Shown here in pieces: positions 1 to 8,785 of a stretch of 64,000 bases of DNA. Position numbers and translations under genes: made by a program. Origin of the DNA: Pseudoflavonifractor_A sp022772585 (GTDB lineage: Bacteria; Bacillota; Clostridia; Oscillospirales; Oscillospiraceae); the NCBI RefSeq assembly GCF_052065415.1, contig NZ_JBQHUB010000002.1, positions 62,001 to 126,000 of the forward strand. The letters run 5' to 3'. The notes under the pieces were generated by a model. That model saw only the letters and a program-made list of their open reading frames with translations, ran no database searches and was not told the origin of the DNA. The number at the start of each line of letters is the position of its first letter. The first letter of the stretch is position 1.

Positions 1-695
1 CAGAGGCTGTTGTCCGTGCTGCGGTAAAAAATCTGCAGGTTGGCGCTCCCTTTGAAAATGAGCTTATTGCCGATCACCTTGGATTCGCTGCACACCAGGG
101 AGAGACGCTGCTTGAGCAGCTCAGCGGCCTCGGGCCGGTTCCCGGGGAGGGAAATGTCATCGGAGAACGTAAAGGGCTTTTCCTGGACGCAGACTACTCC
201 ATAGCTGCGGCAGGTCTCTGAGAGCTGCTCCACGCCGTACTCGGGCGGGCAGACTACGGCGGAGCTTACATTGTCCTCCAGCGGCGCATATGCCTGAACG
301 TCCACCGCCAGACTGACCCGTACCAGAACTTTTCGGGGATTCAGGACCCGGGTCTCGGCCCACTCCACCCGGGGAACGGCGGTGACGCCGCACCGGCCGT
401 TGACCCGCCGTTCCTCCATCGCGCAGGCAAAGGGGATCGCTACCTCCAGACGCCGCATTCCATCCGCACCGTCAGGCAGATAAAGTACCGCGGCCCGGAC
501 GGTGCCGGATACCTCTGCCCGGCCCTCCATGGCCTCGCGGCTCCCCAGCTCCGCCCAGCCTTCGGTATCCACGATATTCAGGATATCCGGACAGGCGTCG
601 GGAACGATCATCTCCAGTGTCTCCTCCTGAAAGACTGTGGTATCCAATACAGCCTCATAGCCGCTCAATTGAGTCTGTTCCAATTCCAGCTCCAT
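1..695 (-). CDS. SPOCS/DUF3794 domain protein, C-terminus cut off by window edge
   Basis: About 231 residues are visible, starting at an ATG whose complement is 693-695; the 3' end lies outside the window. The N-terminal pattern (YEAVLDTTV, EETLEMIVPDACPDIL, IVDTEG) is typical of DUF3794/SPOCS proteins, the family of SipL and of Clostridial spore-envelope proteins that often end in a LysM domain. A second SPOCS-like repeat seems to begin near residue 165. The RBS is AAAGGGAG. It is separated from the spoVM operon by a terminator and has its own SigE-like promoter, which fits a mother-cell spore protein. Whether a LysM follows cannot be seen here. Confidence 0.85.
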   Translation of the reverse strand, partial: MELELEQTQLSGYEAVLDTTVFQEETLEMIVPDACPDILNIVDTEGWAELGSREAMEGRAEVSGTVRAAVLYLPDGADGMRRLEVAIPFACAMEERRVNGRCGVTAVPRVEWAETRVLNPRKVLVRVSLAVDVQAYAPLEDNVSSAVVCPPEYGVEQLSETCRSYGVVCVQEKPFTFSDDISLPGNRPEAAELLKQRLSLVCSESKVIGNKLIFKGSANLQIFYRSTDNSL

Positions 696-741
696 AGCGT
701 TCCACTCCCTTTGGAAAGGCATGCCGCCTTCTTGTTGGGAC

Positions 742-771
742 AATATATGTCCCCGGACCGGGCAAATATGC
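742..771 (-). promoter_or_regulatory. Putative sigma-E promoter of the SPOCS gene
   Basis: On the minus strand a GCATATT (-35) is followed after 15 bases by CATATATT (-10). This is close to the Bacillus SigE pattern (KMATATT, 14-15 bases, CATACANT). It lies about 45 bases upstream of the SPOCS start and beyond the preceding terminator. The match is by eye only. Confidence 0.5.
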
Positions 772-794
772 GCCCTGCCGGGGAGAAAATCACA

Positions 795-823
795 GGCGGA
801 GCCGGATCGCTCCCGGCTCCGCC
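795..823 (-). terminator. Terminator after spoVM
   Basis: An 11-bp perfect GC-rich stem (795-805 with 813-823) with a 7-base loop, followed on the minus strand by a short T-rich stretch (GTGATTTTC). It lies 27 bases after the spoVM stop and probably ends the long operon that starts at yicC. Confidence 0.7.
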
Positions 824-849
824 CATGTCCTTATGGATCACCGCCCGCC

Positions 850-921
850 CTACCGCAGGCCGAACAGGGTACGCAGCAGCCCCCGGAATGCCCTGGGGGA
901 ACGGACCACCACGATCTTCAC
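850..921 (-). CDS. spoVM: Stage V sporulation protein M, 23 residues
   Basis: SpoVM is a tiny amphipathic-helix peptide that binds the curved outer forespore membrane and anchors the spore-coat base layer (SpoIVA). The translated peptide begins with the GTG-initiated KIVVVRSPRAFRGLL and ends LFGLR: basic, with the conserved proline, the Gly/Leu helix and no other domain. It is slightly shorter than the 26-residue Bacillus protein. An AGGAG lies 9 bases before the GTG. The start overlaps the stop of the upstream 55-codon ORF (GTGA), and the position after thiN matches Bacillus synteny. It is too small for ordinary gene callers. Confidence 0.88.
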   Translation of the reverse strand: MKIVVVRSPRAFRGLLRTLFGLR

Positions 922-1085
922 GTCTCCACACTCCTTTCCAGCTGTTCCATCCACTCCCGGCCCCGGTAGCCCAGCGCCGCACCGATGCCCAGCGTGATCA
1001 CACTGCCGGGAAAGAGCAGCAGCGCCAGCGTGCCTGCCGCCCCCGCCGCCAGTCCCAGGTTTCGTTTGTTCAGCCAAGACGGCAA
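918..1085 (-). CDS. Small membrane protein translationally coupled to spoVM, 55 residues
   Basis: I found this by reading the frame upstream of spoVM. It starts at TTG (complement 1083-1085) 8 bases after GAAGGGGGG and ends in TGA overlapping the spoVM GTG. The product has a basic start (PSWLNKRN), a long hydrophobic, Gly/Ala-rich segment at about residues 9-40 and an acidic/basic tail (YRGREWMEQLERSVET). That is one long or two short membrane helices joined by a PG turn. I do not recognise a family. The overlap means translation of spoVM probably depends on it, so a sporulation role is plausible but inferred. Confidence 0.6.
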   Translation of the reverse strand: MPSWLNKRNLGLAAGAAGTLALLLFPGSVITLGIGAALGYRGREWMEQLERSVET

Positions 1086-1170
1086 AACGACCGCCCCCCT
1101 TCGTCACTGTCTAATCCAGTATACGCGGGAGGCGGCCGTCGGTTCCGTTTTTTTCTTGGACAGGGGGCGT

Positions 1171-1842
1171 TCACAGCCGCTGACTGCGGATGAGCAGGAC
1201 CCGGCCCGCACCCACATGAATGCGGGTCTCAGGGCCCAGGGGCTCGTTACTCACCGAGAGGGTGTCCCCACGGACGAGAGCGGCGTTGCGCAGAGTATAC
1301 CGGGCTCCCTCCAGAAACACGCCGGACACCCGGCGGTCCAGCGGGACCAGGGAGAAATAGCGGTAACGAGGGCCGGCTGTGTTATCAAGGATCACGATCT
1401 CCTCCTCCAGCAGCCGGACCTCGTTGTCACTGTCCAGGATCATACCCTGCCCGCCCCGGCAAGCCAGCCACTCCAGAATGACCAGGTTGGAGGCGGTGTG
1501 GTCCAGCCGTGGCCCTCCCATGCAGCCGCAGAGGAGCAGCCGGGTGTGTCCAGCCTGAAGGGCCGCGTCCATGGCGGCCTGAAGATCGGTCATGTCCTTC
1601 TCCGGGGACAGGCTGACGCTGGGGACGCCTTCCACCGGAGCGCCGCCGGAGTCCCAGTCGCCGATGGCAAAGTCGGGCCGAAGTCCGGCGGCAAGGGCAT
1701 TTTTCACGCCGCCGTCAGCGCAGAAGATCTGACATTCCGGCGGCAGATAGTCCCGCAGAAAGCTCCAGTCTCCGCAGGGGACCGAGCCCATGACCAGCGC
1801 CTGTACGGCAAAGGGCAGCGGGCGGTTCATTTCCGCTTCCAT
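1171..1842 (-). CDS. thiN: Thiamine pyrophosphokinase
   Basis: Transfers pyrophosphate from ATP to thiamine to give thiamine diphosphate. The 223 residues carry the family signatures: CADGGVKNAL near residue 40, FAIGDWDS (substrate/Mg acidic residues), EKDMTDLQAA and GGPRLDHTASNL in the C-terminal beta domain. The ATG at 1842 follows GGGAGGTG; an ATG four codons later is possible. It overlaps the end of rsgA by 16 bases, so the two are co-translated. In Bacillus rpe sits between rsgA and thiN; it is absent here. Confidence 0.93.
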   Translation of the reverse strand: MEAEMNRPLPFAVQALVMGSVPCGDWSFLRDYLPPECQIFCADGGVKNALAAGLRPDFAIGDWDSGGAPVEGVPSVSLSPEKDMTDLQAAMDAALQAGHTRLLLCGCMGGPRLDHTASNLVILEWLACRGGQGMILDSDNEVRLLEEEIVILDNTAGPRYRYFSLVPLDRRVSGVFLEGARYTLRNAALVRGDTLSVSNEPLGPETRIHVGAGRVLLIRSQRL

Positions 1843-2708
1843 TCCGGCACCTCCCTGGCCTGCTCATAGAGCCGCACATAGCTCGCATGGCGGCTGGGGG
1901 CGATTCGGCCCTCTTTTACGGCGGCGCGGACGGCGCAGCCCTTTTCCTTCACGTGGGCGCAGCCCTGGAAGCGGCACTGGTCCAGGTAGGGCCGGAACTC
2001 CCGGAACGTGTACTGCAGCTCCTCCGGACGGCGCAGCTCCATCAGCTCAGTGTCGAAGGAGGAAAAGCCCGGCGTATCGGCCACAATGGCCCCGTTGGAC
2101 AGGCGGAAAAGCTCCACGTGGCGGGTAGTATGGCGGCCCCGACCCAGCTTTTCGCTGACGGCGCCGGTCTGAAGGCCGAAGCCGGGCTCCAGGGCATTGA
2201 GAATGCTGGATTTACCTACACCGGAGTTGCCTGTAAAGGCGCACACTTTGCCGGCAATGACGCAGCGCAGGTCCTCCACCCCCTCGCCGGTCTCGGCGCT
2301 CATCCGCAGGGTGGTGAAGCCCGCCCGGCGGTAGACCTGAAAGAGCTCCTCCGCGTCATTCAGGTCGCATTTGTTGAAACAGATGACGCTCTCGCAGTCC
2401 CGGCCTTCCGCGATGGAGACCACCCGGTCGATGAGAAAAGGATCAGTCACCGGCGTGGCCCCCGAGGCGATGACCACCAGCAGGTCGATGTTAGCCACCG
2501 CCGGGCGTTGAAACTCATTTTTGCGTGGCAGGATGGCGTCCAGCGCGCCGGTGCCGTCCCCCAGCTCGGTGATAGCCACCCGGTCCCCCACAAGTGGGGT
2601 CTGCCGGTTATGGCGGAATTTTCCCCTGGCCCGGCAGGTGACCAGGCCGGAGCCGGTGTCCACATAATAGAAACCGCTGAGCGCTTTCAGAATGGTTCCT
2701 TCCGCCAT
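1827..2708 (-). CDS. rsgA: Ribosome small-subunit GTPase A
   Basis: Circularly permuted GTPase that checks late 30S maturation. In its 293 residues I see an N-terminal OB-fold, then G4 (NKCDL), G1 P-loop (GNSGVGKSS) and G3 (DTPGF) in the permuted order, and a C-terminal zinc-binding region (C..GCAH..GCAV). It starts 4 bases after prkC and overlaps thiN. The grouping prpC-prkC-rsgA is the Bacillus arrangement, where the kinase phosphorylates RsgA (CpgA). Confidence 0.95.
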   Translation of the reverse strand: MAEGTILKALSGFYYVDTGSGLVTCRARGKFRHNRQTPLVGDRVAITELGDGTGALDAILPRKNEFQRPAVANIDLLVVIASGATPVTDPFLIDRVVSIAEGRDCESVICFNKCDLNDAEELFQVYRRAGFTTLRMSAETGEGVEDLRCVIAGKVCAFTGNSGVGKSSILNALEPGFGLQTGAVSEKLGRGRHTTRHVELFRLSNGAIVADTPGFSSFDTELMELRRPEELQYTFREFRPYLDQCRFQGCAHVKEKGCAVRAAVKEGRIAPSRHASYVRLYEQAREVPEWKRK

Positions 2709-2712
2709 GGGC

Positions 2713-4839
2713 TCATACCTCGATTATCTTACTGAACTGGAATACATCGTCTATGTAGACCGAGACCTCAGAGGTCTGGGTCAGGGAAAAAGATGGACTG
2801 ATCTCCCCCAGCTTGGTCTCAACCGGCTGGTCATAGAGGATGGTGCCGCCGGAGGTCTGGATCCGTACCTGGACCATATCGGGCCCGTCATCGGGCAGCA
2901 CGATAGAGATATGCCGGGTCACAGGAACTACCGGGGTGTCGGGGGTACCCGGTGTGGGCGTGGGCGTGGGCTCCACCGCGGGAGGCGGCGTGGGTTCGGG
3001 CTCGGGCCCCTTGCTGACGGTCAGCGTGATCTTGGCTCCCTCCTGTACCTGGGTACCGGCGGGGATGGTCTGGTCAATGACATAGCCGGCCTGGACAGTA
3101 TCGTCAAAGACCTCCTTGATCTCCACGTCCAGTTTCCACTCCCGCAGCTGCTTTTCCGCCCGCTCAAAGGGCTGGCCGATGAAGGGGAGCATGGTGATGG
3201 GGGTATTCTCAGGCCCGGTGCTCACCCATAGGGTGACGCTCTGCCCCTCTGTCAGGTCGGTATCGGCCCGGGGCTCCTGCCGGATGATATAGCCCGATGG
3301 AATCTCGTCACTGGCCTCTTCTTCGAATTTGACATCGAGTCCCAATTCAAAACGTTTGAGCTGCTCTTCTGCAAGTGCCCGTTCTGTTTTGGTCAGATCG
3401 GGCATTTTGGGCGTCTCGCTGCCCAGGCTCAAATACACGGTGATGGTCCGGTTGGTATCGCTATCCCGGACGGTCTTGTCCCCCTCGGGGCTCTGCTTGG
3501 CGATGGTGTCCTTGGGATAGGTGTCGCTGTCGATGGGCTCCCCTTCCTGGATAATAAAGCCGTGCTCGCTCACCTCAGGCAGGGCTTTGGCCTCCTCCAG
3601 GGTGTAGCCCAGCAGATTGGGGACTTTGATATCCTCCGGTGTCTGCAGCAGCGGTCCCAGGAAGATGGTATAAAGGAAATAGCCGATACCCACCAGAAAC
3701 ACCAGAATAGCGGCCACTGCTGCCGCAATGGGCCAGGGATTGGACCGCTCCTCTTCCTCCCGCGGCGCTTCACGGGACACCCGCCTGCCGCCGTGCTCCC
3801 GGCCCTCCTCCGGATAGCGTTCCCGCTGCTCCTGTTCGATCTCCTCCCGGGAGATACGGCGGGTGGCGCTGCCCGCGTCCGGCTGGGAGACCCGCCGTCC
3901 GCCGGTGGCCACACTGGGCGTGTTGGCGCCGATGGGACGGGTGGGCTCGTCCACCTCGTCGGACGCGGAAATGAGATCGTCCGGCAGATCAAAGTTGATA
4001 CTGGGGTTTTTGCGGAATTCCTCCAGATCCTCCAGCATGGCGTCGGCCGAGATATAGCGCTTGTTCACGTCGGAGGCCATGGCCTTCAGCGTGATGGCCT
4101 CCAGGGCCTCCGGGATGTCGGGCTCCAGCTCCCGGGGAGACAGGGGGATGGAATTGATGTGCTGGATGGCCACCGCCACCGGAGAGTCCCCCTCGTAGGG
4201 CAGGCGGCCGGTGAGCATCTCGTAGAGCACCACACCGGCGGAATAGATGTCCGAACGGGCATCGATATGGCTGCCTCTGGCCTGCTCCGGGGAGATATAG
4301 TGGACCGAACCCAAAGCCTCCTGGGTCATGGTATTCTGGTTGGCTGAGGTGAGCCGGGCGATACCGAAATCGGCCACCTTAATGCTGCCGTCCCGCAGGA
4401 CCATGATGTTATGGGGCTTGATGTCCCGGTGGATGATCCCCCGGCTGTGGGCATGGGACAGGGCCTTCATGATCTGGATGATAAAGTGCAGCGCTTCCTT
4501 CCAGCTCAGCTTGTTGCCCTTTTTCTGCATATACTGCTTGAGGGTGATACCGTCCAGCAGCTCCATGACAATATAATCTACGCCGTTGGAGGTGCTGACA
4601 TCGTACACCGCCATGATATTGGGGTGGGACAGCATGGCCACGGCCTGGGACTCATCGTGGAAGCGGCGGCGGAACTCCTCATCCTGGGCCAGCTCCTCTT
4701 TGAGGATTTTGATGGCCACCAGGCGGTTGAGCCGGTGGCAGCGGGCCTTGTAGACCACCGCCATACCGCCGGTGCCGATCCGCTCCAGGATCTCATATCG
4801 GTTATCGAGTAATTTTCCTATGTAGCGATCCATAGTCAT
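2713..4839 (-). CDS. prkC: PASTA-domain serine/threonine protein kinase
   Basis: Membrane kinase that senses peptidoglycan fragments and controls growth and spore germination. Of 708 residues, about 12-275 are a Hanks-type kinase with VAIK (K44), HRDIKPHN (137-144), DFG (157-159) and SPEQ. A basic juxtamembrane linker (about 280-367) precedes one transmembrane helix (369-391), then three PASTA repeats (about 404-473, 478-545, 550-615). A Pro/Thr-rich spacer and a beta-rich C-terminal domain of unknown role follow. The ATG at 4839 has GGGAGG close by; the next ATG (4833) is equally spaced for initiation. It is 9 bases from prpC. Confidence 0.96.
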   Translation of the reverse strand: MTMDRYIGKLLDNRYEILERIGTGGMAVVYKARCHRLNRLVAIKILKEELAQDEEFRRRFHDESQAVAMLSHPNIMAVYDVSTSNGVDYIVMELLDGITLKQYMQKKGNKLSWKEALHFIIQIMKALSHAHSRGIIHRDIKPHNIMVLRDGSIKVADFGIARLTSANQNTMTQEALGSVHYISPEQARGSHIDARSDIYSAGVVLYEMLTGRLPYEGDSPVAVAIQHINSIPLSPRELEPDIPEALEAITLKAMASDVNKRYISADAMLEDLEEFRKNPSINFDLPDDLISASDEVDEPTRPIGANTPSVATGGRRVSQPDAGSATRRISREEIEQEQRERYPEEGREHGGRRVSREAPREEEERSNPWPIAAAVAAILVFLVGIGYFLYTIFLGPLLQTPEDIKVPNLLGYTLEEAKALPEVSEHGFIIQEGEPIDSDTYPKDTIAKQSPEGDKTVRDSDTNRTITVYLSLGSETPKMPDLTKTERALAEEQLKRFELGLDVKFEEEASDEIPSGYIIRQEPRADTDLTEGQSVTLWVSTGPENTPITMLPFIGQPFERAEKQLREWKLDVEIKEVFDDTVQAGYVIDQTIPAGTQVQEGAKITLTVSKGPEPEPTPPPAVEPTPTPTPGTPDTPVVPVTRHISIVLPDDGPDMVQVRIQTSGGTILYDQPVETKLGEISPSFSLTQTSEVSVYIDDVFQFSKIIEV

Positions 4840-4848
4840 TACCCTCCC

Positions 4849-5580
4849 TTATTCAAACTGAAAGAGGACACAGGTGACGTTATCCGGCGCGCCGCGGGAC
4901 AGCGTGATATCCAGCAGGCGCTGGCAGCACTCCCCGGCAGGGCCGCCGTGGAGGACCTCATAGAGCATTTCCTGGTCGCTCACCACATTGGACAGCCCGT
5001 CGGAGCACAGCAGGAGCCAGTCTCCCGGCTTCACGCTCTGCCGGTAGAAATCGGCCCGTACCTGCTCCTCGGTGCCCAGCGCCCGGGTGATCAGGTTTTT
5101 CTGGGGATGGGTGCGGGCCTCCTCCGGTGTGATATCGCCCCGCCGGACCATATCCTCCACCAGAGAGTGGTCCCGGGTGATCCTGCGGATACCGTCGCCG
5201 CTGATGTAGTAAGCCCGGCTGTCCCCGATGTTCAGGAGATAGGCCCGGCCGCCGGTGACCAGCGCGGCCACCATGGTGGTCCCCATGCCGGAGCAGTCCG
5301 GGTTGGTCCGGGCCCGGTGGTAGACCGCCTCGTTGGCCCCGGCGCTGGCCCGGGCCAGCAGGGCTTCCGGGTCCTCCGGAGTCCCCTCCGGCAGCTGCTG
5401 GAGGGTGTCCACGAACTGCTCCACCGCCAGCATGCTGGCGATATTGCCTGCCCGGGCGCCGCCCATCCCGTCACAGACCAGGCCCACTGCCAGGTCATCG
5501 GAAAGGACGTCCAGATAATAGGCGTCCTGATTTTGTTGTCTCACCGAGCCTTTATCGGTGATTCCCCATGCTCTTATCAT
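4849..5580 (-). CDS. prpC: PP2C-family protein phosphatase, partner of the PASTA kinase
   Basis: Mn/Mg-dependent serine/threonine phosphatase that reverses PrkC phosphorylation. The 243 residues contain the PP2C motifs: KGSVRQQNQDA (about 10-20), VCDGMGG (metal-binding Asp-Gly), GDSRAY, TRDHSLV, and CSDGLSNVV plus a C-terminal DNVT for the second metal site. It is cytoplasmic with no membrane segment. It is directly followed by prkC, the usual phosphatase-kinase pair, and preceded by rlmN. Confidence 0.95.
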   Translation of the reverse strand: MIRAWGITDKGSVRQQNQDAYYLDVLSDDLAVGLVCDGMGGARAGNIASMLAVEQFVDTLQQLPEGTPEDPEALLARASAGANEAVYHRARTNPDCSGMGTTMVAALVTGGRAYLLNIGDSRAYYISGDGIRRITRDHSLVEDMVRRGDITPEEARTHPQKNLITRALGTEEQVRADFYRQSVKPGDWLLLCSDGLSNVVSDQEMLYEVLHGGPAGECCQRLLDITLSRGAPDNVTCVLFQFE

Positions 5581-5660
5581 AACAGAAAAGCCTCTTTGCC
5601 GCGCTGATTTTGGATGCTCCCCCTCCGCGCGGGAGGAGCGGGAGCCGGGTATTGGATCGG

Positions 5661-6692
5661 TCAGGAACGGCCCTGTTCCAGCATCTGTTTGCGCCGGAGC
5701 TGGCCGCAGGAGGCGTCGATATCGCCGCCCAGCTTGCGCCGCACGGTCACCGTAATCCCGTGGGACTCCAGCCGCTTCTGGAAGGCTGCCACCCGGCGGC
5801 TGGGCCGCAGGGGGCTCTCCTTCACCTCGTTGAGGGGGATGAGGTTCACATGGCCCGGAGTGCCCTTCAGGTGGCTGGCCAGCAGATCGGCCTGCCAGTC
5901 GGAATCGTTGACGCCGTCGATCATGGCGTACTCATACGAGATGCGCCGCCCGGTCTTTTCAAAATAGCGCCGGCAGCTTCGGAACAGCCGCTCCACTCCC
6001 ACACTCCGGTTCACCGGCATGATCTTGGAGCGGGTCTCGTCGTCAGGCGCGTGGAGGGACACGGACAGGGTGAGCTGGAGCTGACGGTCGGCCAGTTCGT
6101 CGATCCTGTCCACCAGGCCGCAGGTGGACAGGGAGATGTGCCGCATGCCGATGTTCAGTCCGTCCGGGTGGTTCACCAGCTCCAGAAAGCGCATCACCGT
6201 GTCGAAATTGTCCAGCGGCTCGCCGATGCCCATGAGCACGATATTGGAGATGGGAACCCCGGAATCCAGCTGGGTGAACAGCACCTGGTCCACCATCTCG
6301 GCGGGTGTCAGGTTGCGCACCCTGCCCGCCAGCGTGGAGGCGCAGAAGGCACACCCCATCCGGCAGCCCACCTGGGAAGAGATACAGACAGTATTCCCAT
6401 GTTTGTAGCGCATCAGAACCGTTTCGATGCAGTTTCCGTCCGAAAGCCGCCAGAGATATTTGATGGTGCCGTCCTGGGCCGAGACCTGCTTGCGCTCCAC
6501 CACCGGCGGCGTGAGCACGCAGGTTTGAGCCAGGGTCTCCCGCAGCTCCTTGGAGAGGTTGGTCATCTCGTCAAAGGACCGGACCCCCCGGTGGAGCCAC
6601 TGGAATACCTGCTTGGTACGAAAGGCGGGCTGGCCCAGCTCCTTCAGAAAAGCGGTCAGCTCGGCCTGATCCATGGATTTGATGTCGGTCAT
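5661..6692 (-). CDS. rlmN: Dual-specificity 23S rRNA/tRNA adenine-C2 methyltransferase
   Basis: Radical-SAM enzyme that methylates C2 of A2503 in 23S rRNA and A37 in some tRNAs. It has 343 residues, with the CX3CX2C cluster motif at C110, C114 and C117 (QVGCRMGCAFC), GIGEPLDNFD for SAM binding, and the C-terminal catalytic cysteine in DIDASCGQL. GAGGTGAAGCA precedes the ATG. It lies between rsmB and prpC as in Bacillus. Confidence 0.96.
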   Translation of the reverse strand: MTDIKSMDQAELTAFLKELGQPAFRTKQVFQWLHRGVRSFDEMTNLSKELRETLAQTCVLTPPVVERKQVSAQDGTIKYLWRLSDGNCIETVLMRYKHGNTVCISSQVGCRMGCAFCASTLAGRVRNLTPAEMVDQVLFTQLDSGVPISNIVLMGIGEPLDNFDTVMRFLELVNHPDGLNIGMRHISLSTCGLVDRIDELADRQLQLTLSVSLHAPDDETRSKIMPVNRSVGVERLFRSCRRYFEKTGRRISYEYAMIDGVNDSDWQADLLASHLKGTPGHVNLIPLNEVKESPLRPSRRVAAFQKRLESHGITVTVRRKLGGDIDASCGQLRRKQMLEQGRS

Positions 6693-6730
6693 TGCTTCAC
6701 CTCATGCTTCAGAGACTTCATATCATCCGC

Positions 6731-8053
6731 TCAGCCCCGCTTTCTCAGCCGGGCCATGTAAAATCCGTCGGTATCGTGCAGATGGGGCCACAGGGTGATG
6801 CGGCCCTCCGTTACGGTGCCGAAGGGGCCGGGCAGCTGAAAGGGCTCAAGTGTAAAGTCAGAATGCTTTGCAAGGAAGCCGTCCACCACCGCCCCGTTCT
6901 CCCGCTCCAGCAGGGTACAGGTGGAGTAGAGCAGCACGCCGCCGGGGCGCACATAACCTGCCACATTATCCAGAATGGCGGATTGGACGGCGGGCAGAGC
7001 CGCCAGGGGTTCCGGGTCCTTGTAGCGGATATCCGGCTTTTTGCGGATGATGCCAAGGCCGGAACAGGGCACGTCGGCGATGACCAGATCGAAGGACTCC
7101 TCCCACCCGGCCCGGCGGGCCTTTCCGTCCTGAACGGCGGTATGGATGATATCCAGGCCCAGCCGCCTGGCTCCGGCCCGGATGAGGGTTTCCTTGTGGG
7201 GGTGGATATCGCAGGACCAGATCTCGCCTCTGTTTTCCATGGCGATGGCGGCGGCGAAGGATTTGCCGCCGGGGGCGGCGCAGGCGTCCAGCACCCGCAT
7301 CCCCGGCTCCGGTCCGGCGGCCAGCACGGCCAGCCGGGCCGCGCCGTCCTGAATGTAAAAGGCCCCGTCCCGGAAGGCCGCCAGTCCTTCCAGATCGCCG
7401 GTGCCGGTGAGCAGCAGGCAGCCGGACAGCCAGGGGTGGGGCCGGGCTTCCACGCCGCCGGCCCGGAGGGCTTCCAGTACCTGTTCCGGCGTGTACCGGA
7501 GGGTGTTGACCTGGGCCATGGTGGGGGGCTGGCCGTTATCGGCGGCCAGAAGGGCCTCTGTCCCCTCCCCGTTCAGTGCAAGGTCAAATTCCTTTACAAG
7601 CCAGTCGGGATGGGAAAAACGGGTGGACAGGTCGGCCGGCTGGGGCAGGTCCTCCCTGCTCCGGGCCAGATTGCGGAGCACGGCGTTGACCATGCCGGCC
7701 GCCCGGGGATTTTTGCTGTATTTCCGCGCCAGGTTCACCGATTCGTTGACGGCGGCGCTGTCCGGCACCCGGTCCAGCAGCAGGAGCTGATAGGCCCCCA
7801 GCCGCAGGATATTGCGGATGCGTACCTCCAGCTTTTCCAGAGGAACCTTGGAAAAGGCGGCGAGGTGGAAGTCCAGCAGCATCCGGTTTTGCAGCACGCC
7901 GAAGCACAGCCGGGTGGCCAGGCCCGCGTCCCGTCCGTCCAGCCCCGCGTCCCGGATGGCTTTTTTGAGGAAACCGTCCGACCAGGCCCCCTGCTGTTCA
8001 CAGGCGGCCAGAGCCAGAAGGGCCACCTCCCGGGCTGTCCTGCCGGTGCTCAT
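6731..8053 (-). CDS. rsmB: 16S rRNA (cytosine-967-C5) methyltransferase
   Basis: 440 residues. The N-terminal half is a NusB-like RNA-binding domain (start STGRTAREVALLAL). The C-terminal half is a SAM-dependent RNA m5C methyltransferase with DACAAPGGKS (SAM loop), ADVPCSGLG and YSTCTLLERENG, which carry the two catalytic cysteines. The frame is open upstream of 8053, but the ATG there fits the family start and overlaps the zinc peptidase stop as ATGA, so I use it. Confidence 0.95.
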   Translation of the reverse strand: MSTGRTAREVALLALAACEQQGAWSDGFLKKAIRDAGLDGRDAGLATRLCFGVLQNRMLLDFHLAAFSKVPLEKLEVRIRNILRLGAYQLLLLDRVPDSAAVNESVNLARKYSKNPRAAGMVNAVLRNLARSREDLPQPADLSTRFSHPDWLVKEFDLALNGEGTEALLAADNGQPPTMAQVNTLRYTPEQVLEALRAGGVEARPHPWLSGCLLLTGTGDLEGLAAFRDGAFYIQDGAARLAVLAAGPEPGMRVLDACAAPGGKSFAAAIAMENRGEIWSCDIHPHKETLIRAGARRLGLDIIHTAVQDGKARRAGWEESFDLVIADVPCSGLGIIRKKPDIRYKDPEPLAALPAVQSAILDNVAGYVRPGGVLLYSTCTLLERENGAVVDGFLAKHSDFTLEPFQLPGPFGTVTEGRITLWPHLHDTDGFYMARLRKRG

Positions 8054-8745
8054 CAGTCGTCCCTCCGCCGCCCGGCAAAGGCCAGGACGAAGCGCAGCAG
8101 CTGGGCCACCGACACCAGCAGGGCGGCCACATAGGTCATGGCGGCGGCGCTGAGCACTTTCCGCGCACCGCCCAGCTCGCTGCCGTCCAGCAGGTGGGCG
8201 CTCTCCAGGGTCTGGAGCGCCCGGCGGGAGGCGTTGAATTCCACCGGAAGGGTGACCAGCTGAACCACCACGGCAAGGGAAAAGAGCAGGATGCCCACGG
8301 CGAAGAGGGGCTGGATATAGAGTATCATACCCAGGACGATGAAGATCATGGAGAGCTGGGAGCCCAGGTTGCACACCGGGATAATGGCGTTGCGGAGCTT
8401 GATGGGGCCGTACCCCACGGCGTACTGCACCGCGTGGCCCGCCTCATGGGCGGCCACTCCCATGGCGGCCACGCTGGCCGAGCCGTACACGCTGTCGGAC
8501 AGGCGGATGGTGTTGCTGCGGGGGTCAAAGTGGTCGGTGAGATGGCCGGACACCCGCTCAATGCGCACGTCCCGCACGCCGTGGGCCCGCAGAACAGCCT
8601 CGGCGGCCTGAGCCCCGGTATAGCCCCGTGCGGAGCGCACCCCGGAATAGCGGCGGAAGGTGGCGCTCACCTTCCACTGGGCGATGGCGGCAATGGCCAT
8701 GGCGGGCAGCAGCAGCATCCAGTAATAGGGATCATAGTAGAACAT
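8053..8745 (-). CDS. YugP-type neutral zinc metallopeptidase, membrane-bound
   Basis: 230 residues with a short N-terminal hydrophobic anchor, the zinc motif HEAGH at 100-104, and two to three hydrophobic segments after residue 120 plus one at the C-terminus. This matches the DUF2268/YugP-like zinc peptidase family common in Firmicutes. The substrate is unknown; a role in envelope protein quality control is a guess. It overlaps rsmB by the ATGA and follows fmt, an insertion relative to the Bacillus order. Confidence 0.88.
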   Translation of the reverse strand: MFYYDPYYWMLLLPAMAIAAIAQWKVSATFRRYSGVRSARGYTGAQAAEAVLRAHGVRDVRIERVSGHLTDHFDPRSNTIRLSDSVYGSASVAAMGVAAHEAGHAVQYAVGYGPIKLRNAIIPVCNLGSQLSMIFIVLGMILYIQPLFAVGILLFSLAVVVQLVTLPVEFNASRRALQTLESAHLLDGSELGGARKVLSAAAMTYVAALLVSVAQLLRFVLAFAGRRRDD

Positions 8746-8785
8746 GGCGGCCTCCTTTCAGGCGCAGGGGGGGAGAAAATTCGCG

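Noticed and set aside
850..1107. 85-codon frame ending in the SpoVM peptide
   Set aside because: Its N-terminal part is an out-of-frame reading of the 55-codon membrane ORF; the GTG with RBS at 921 is the real spoVM start.
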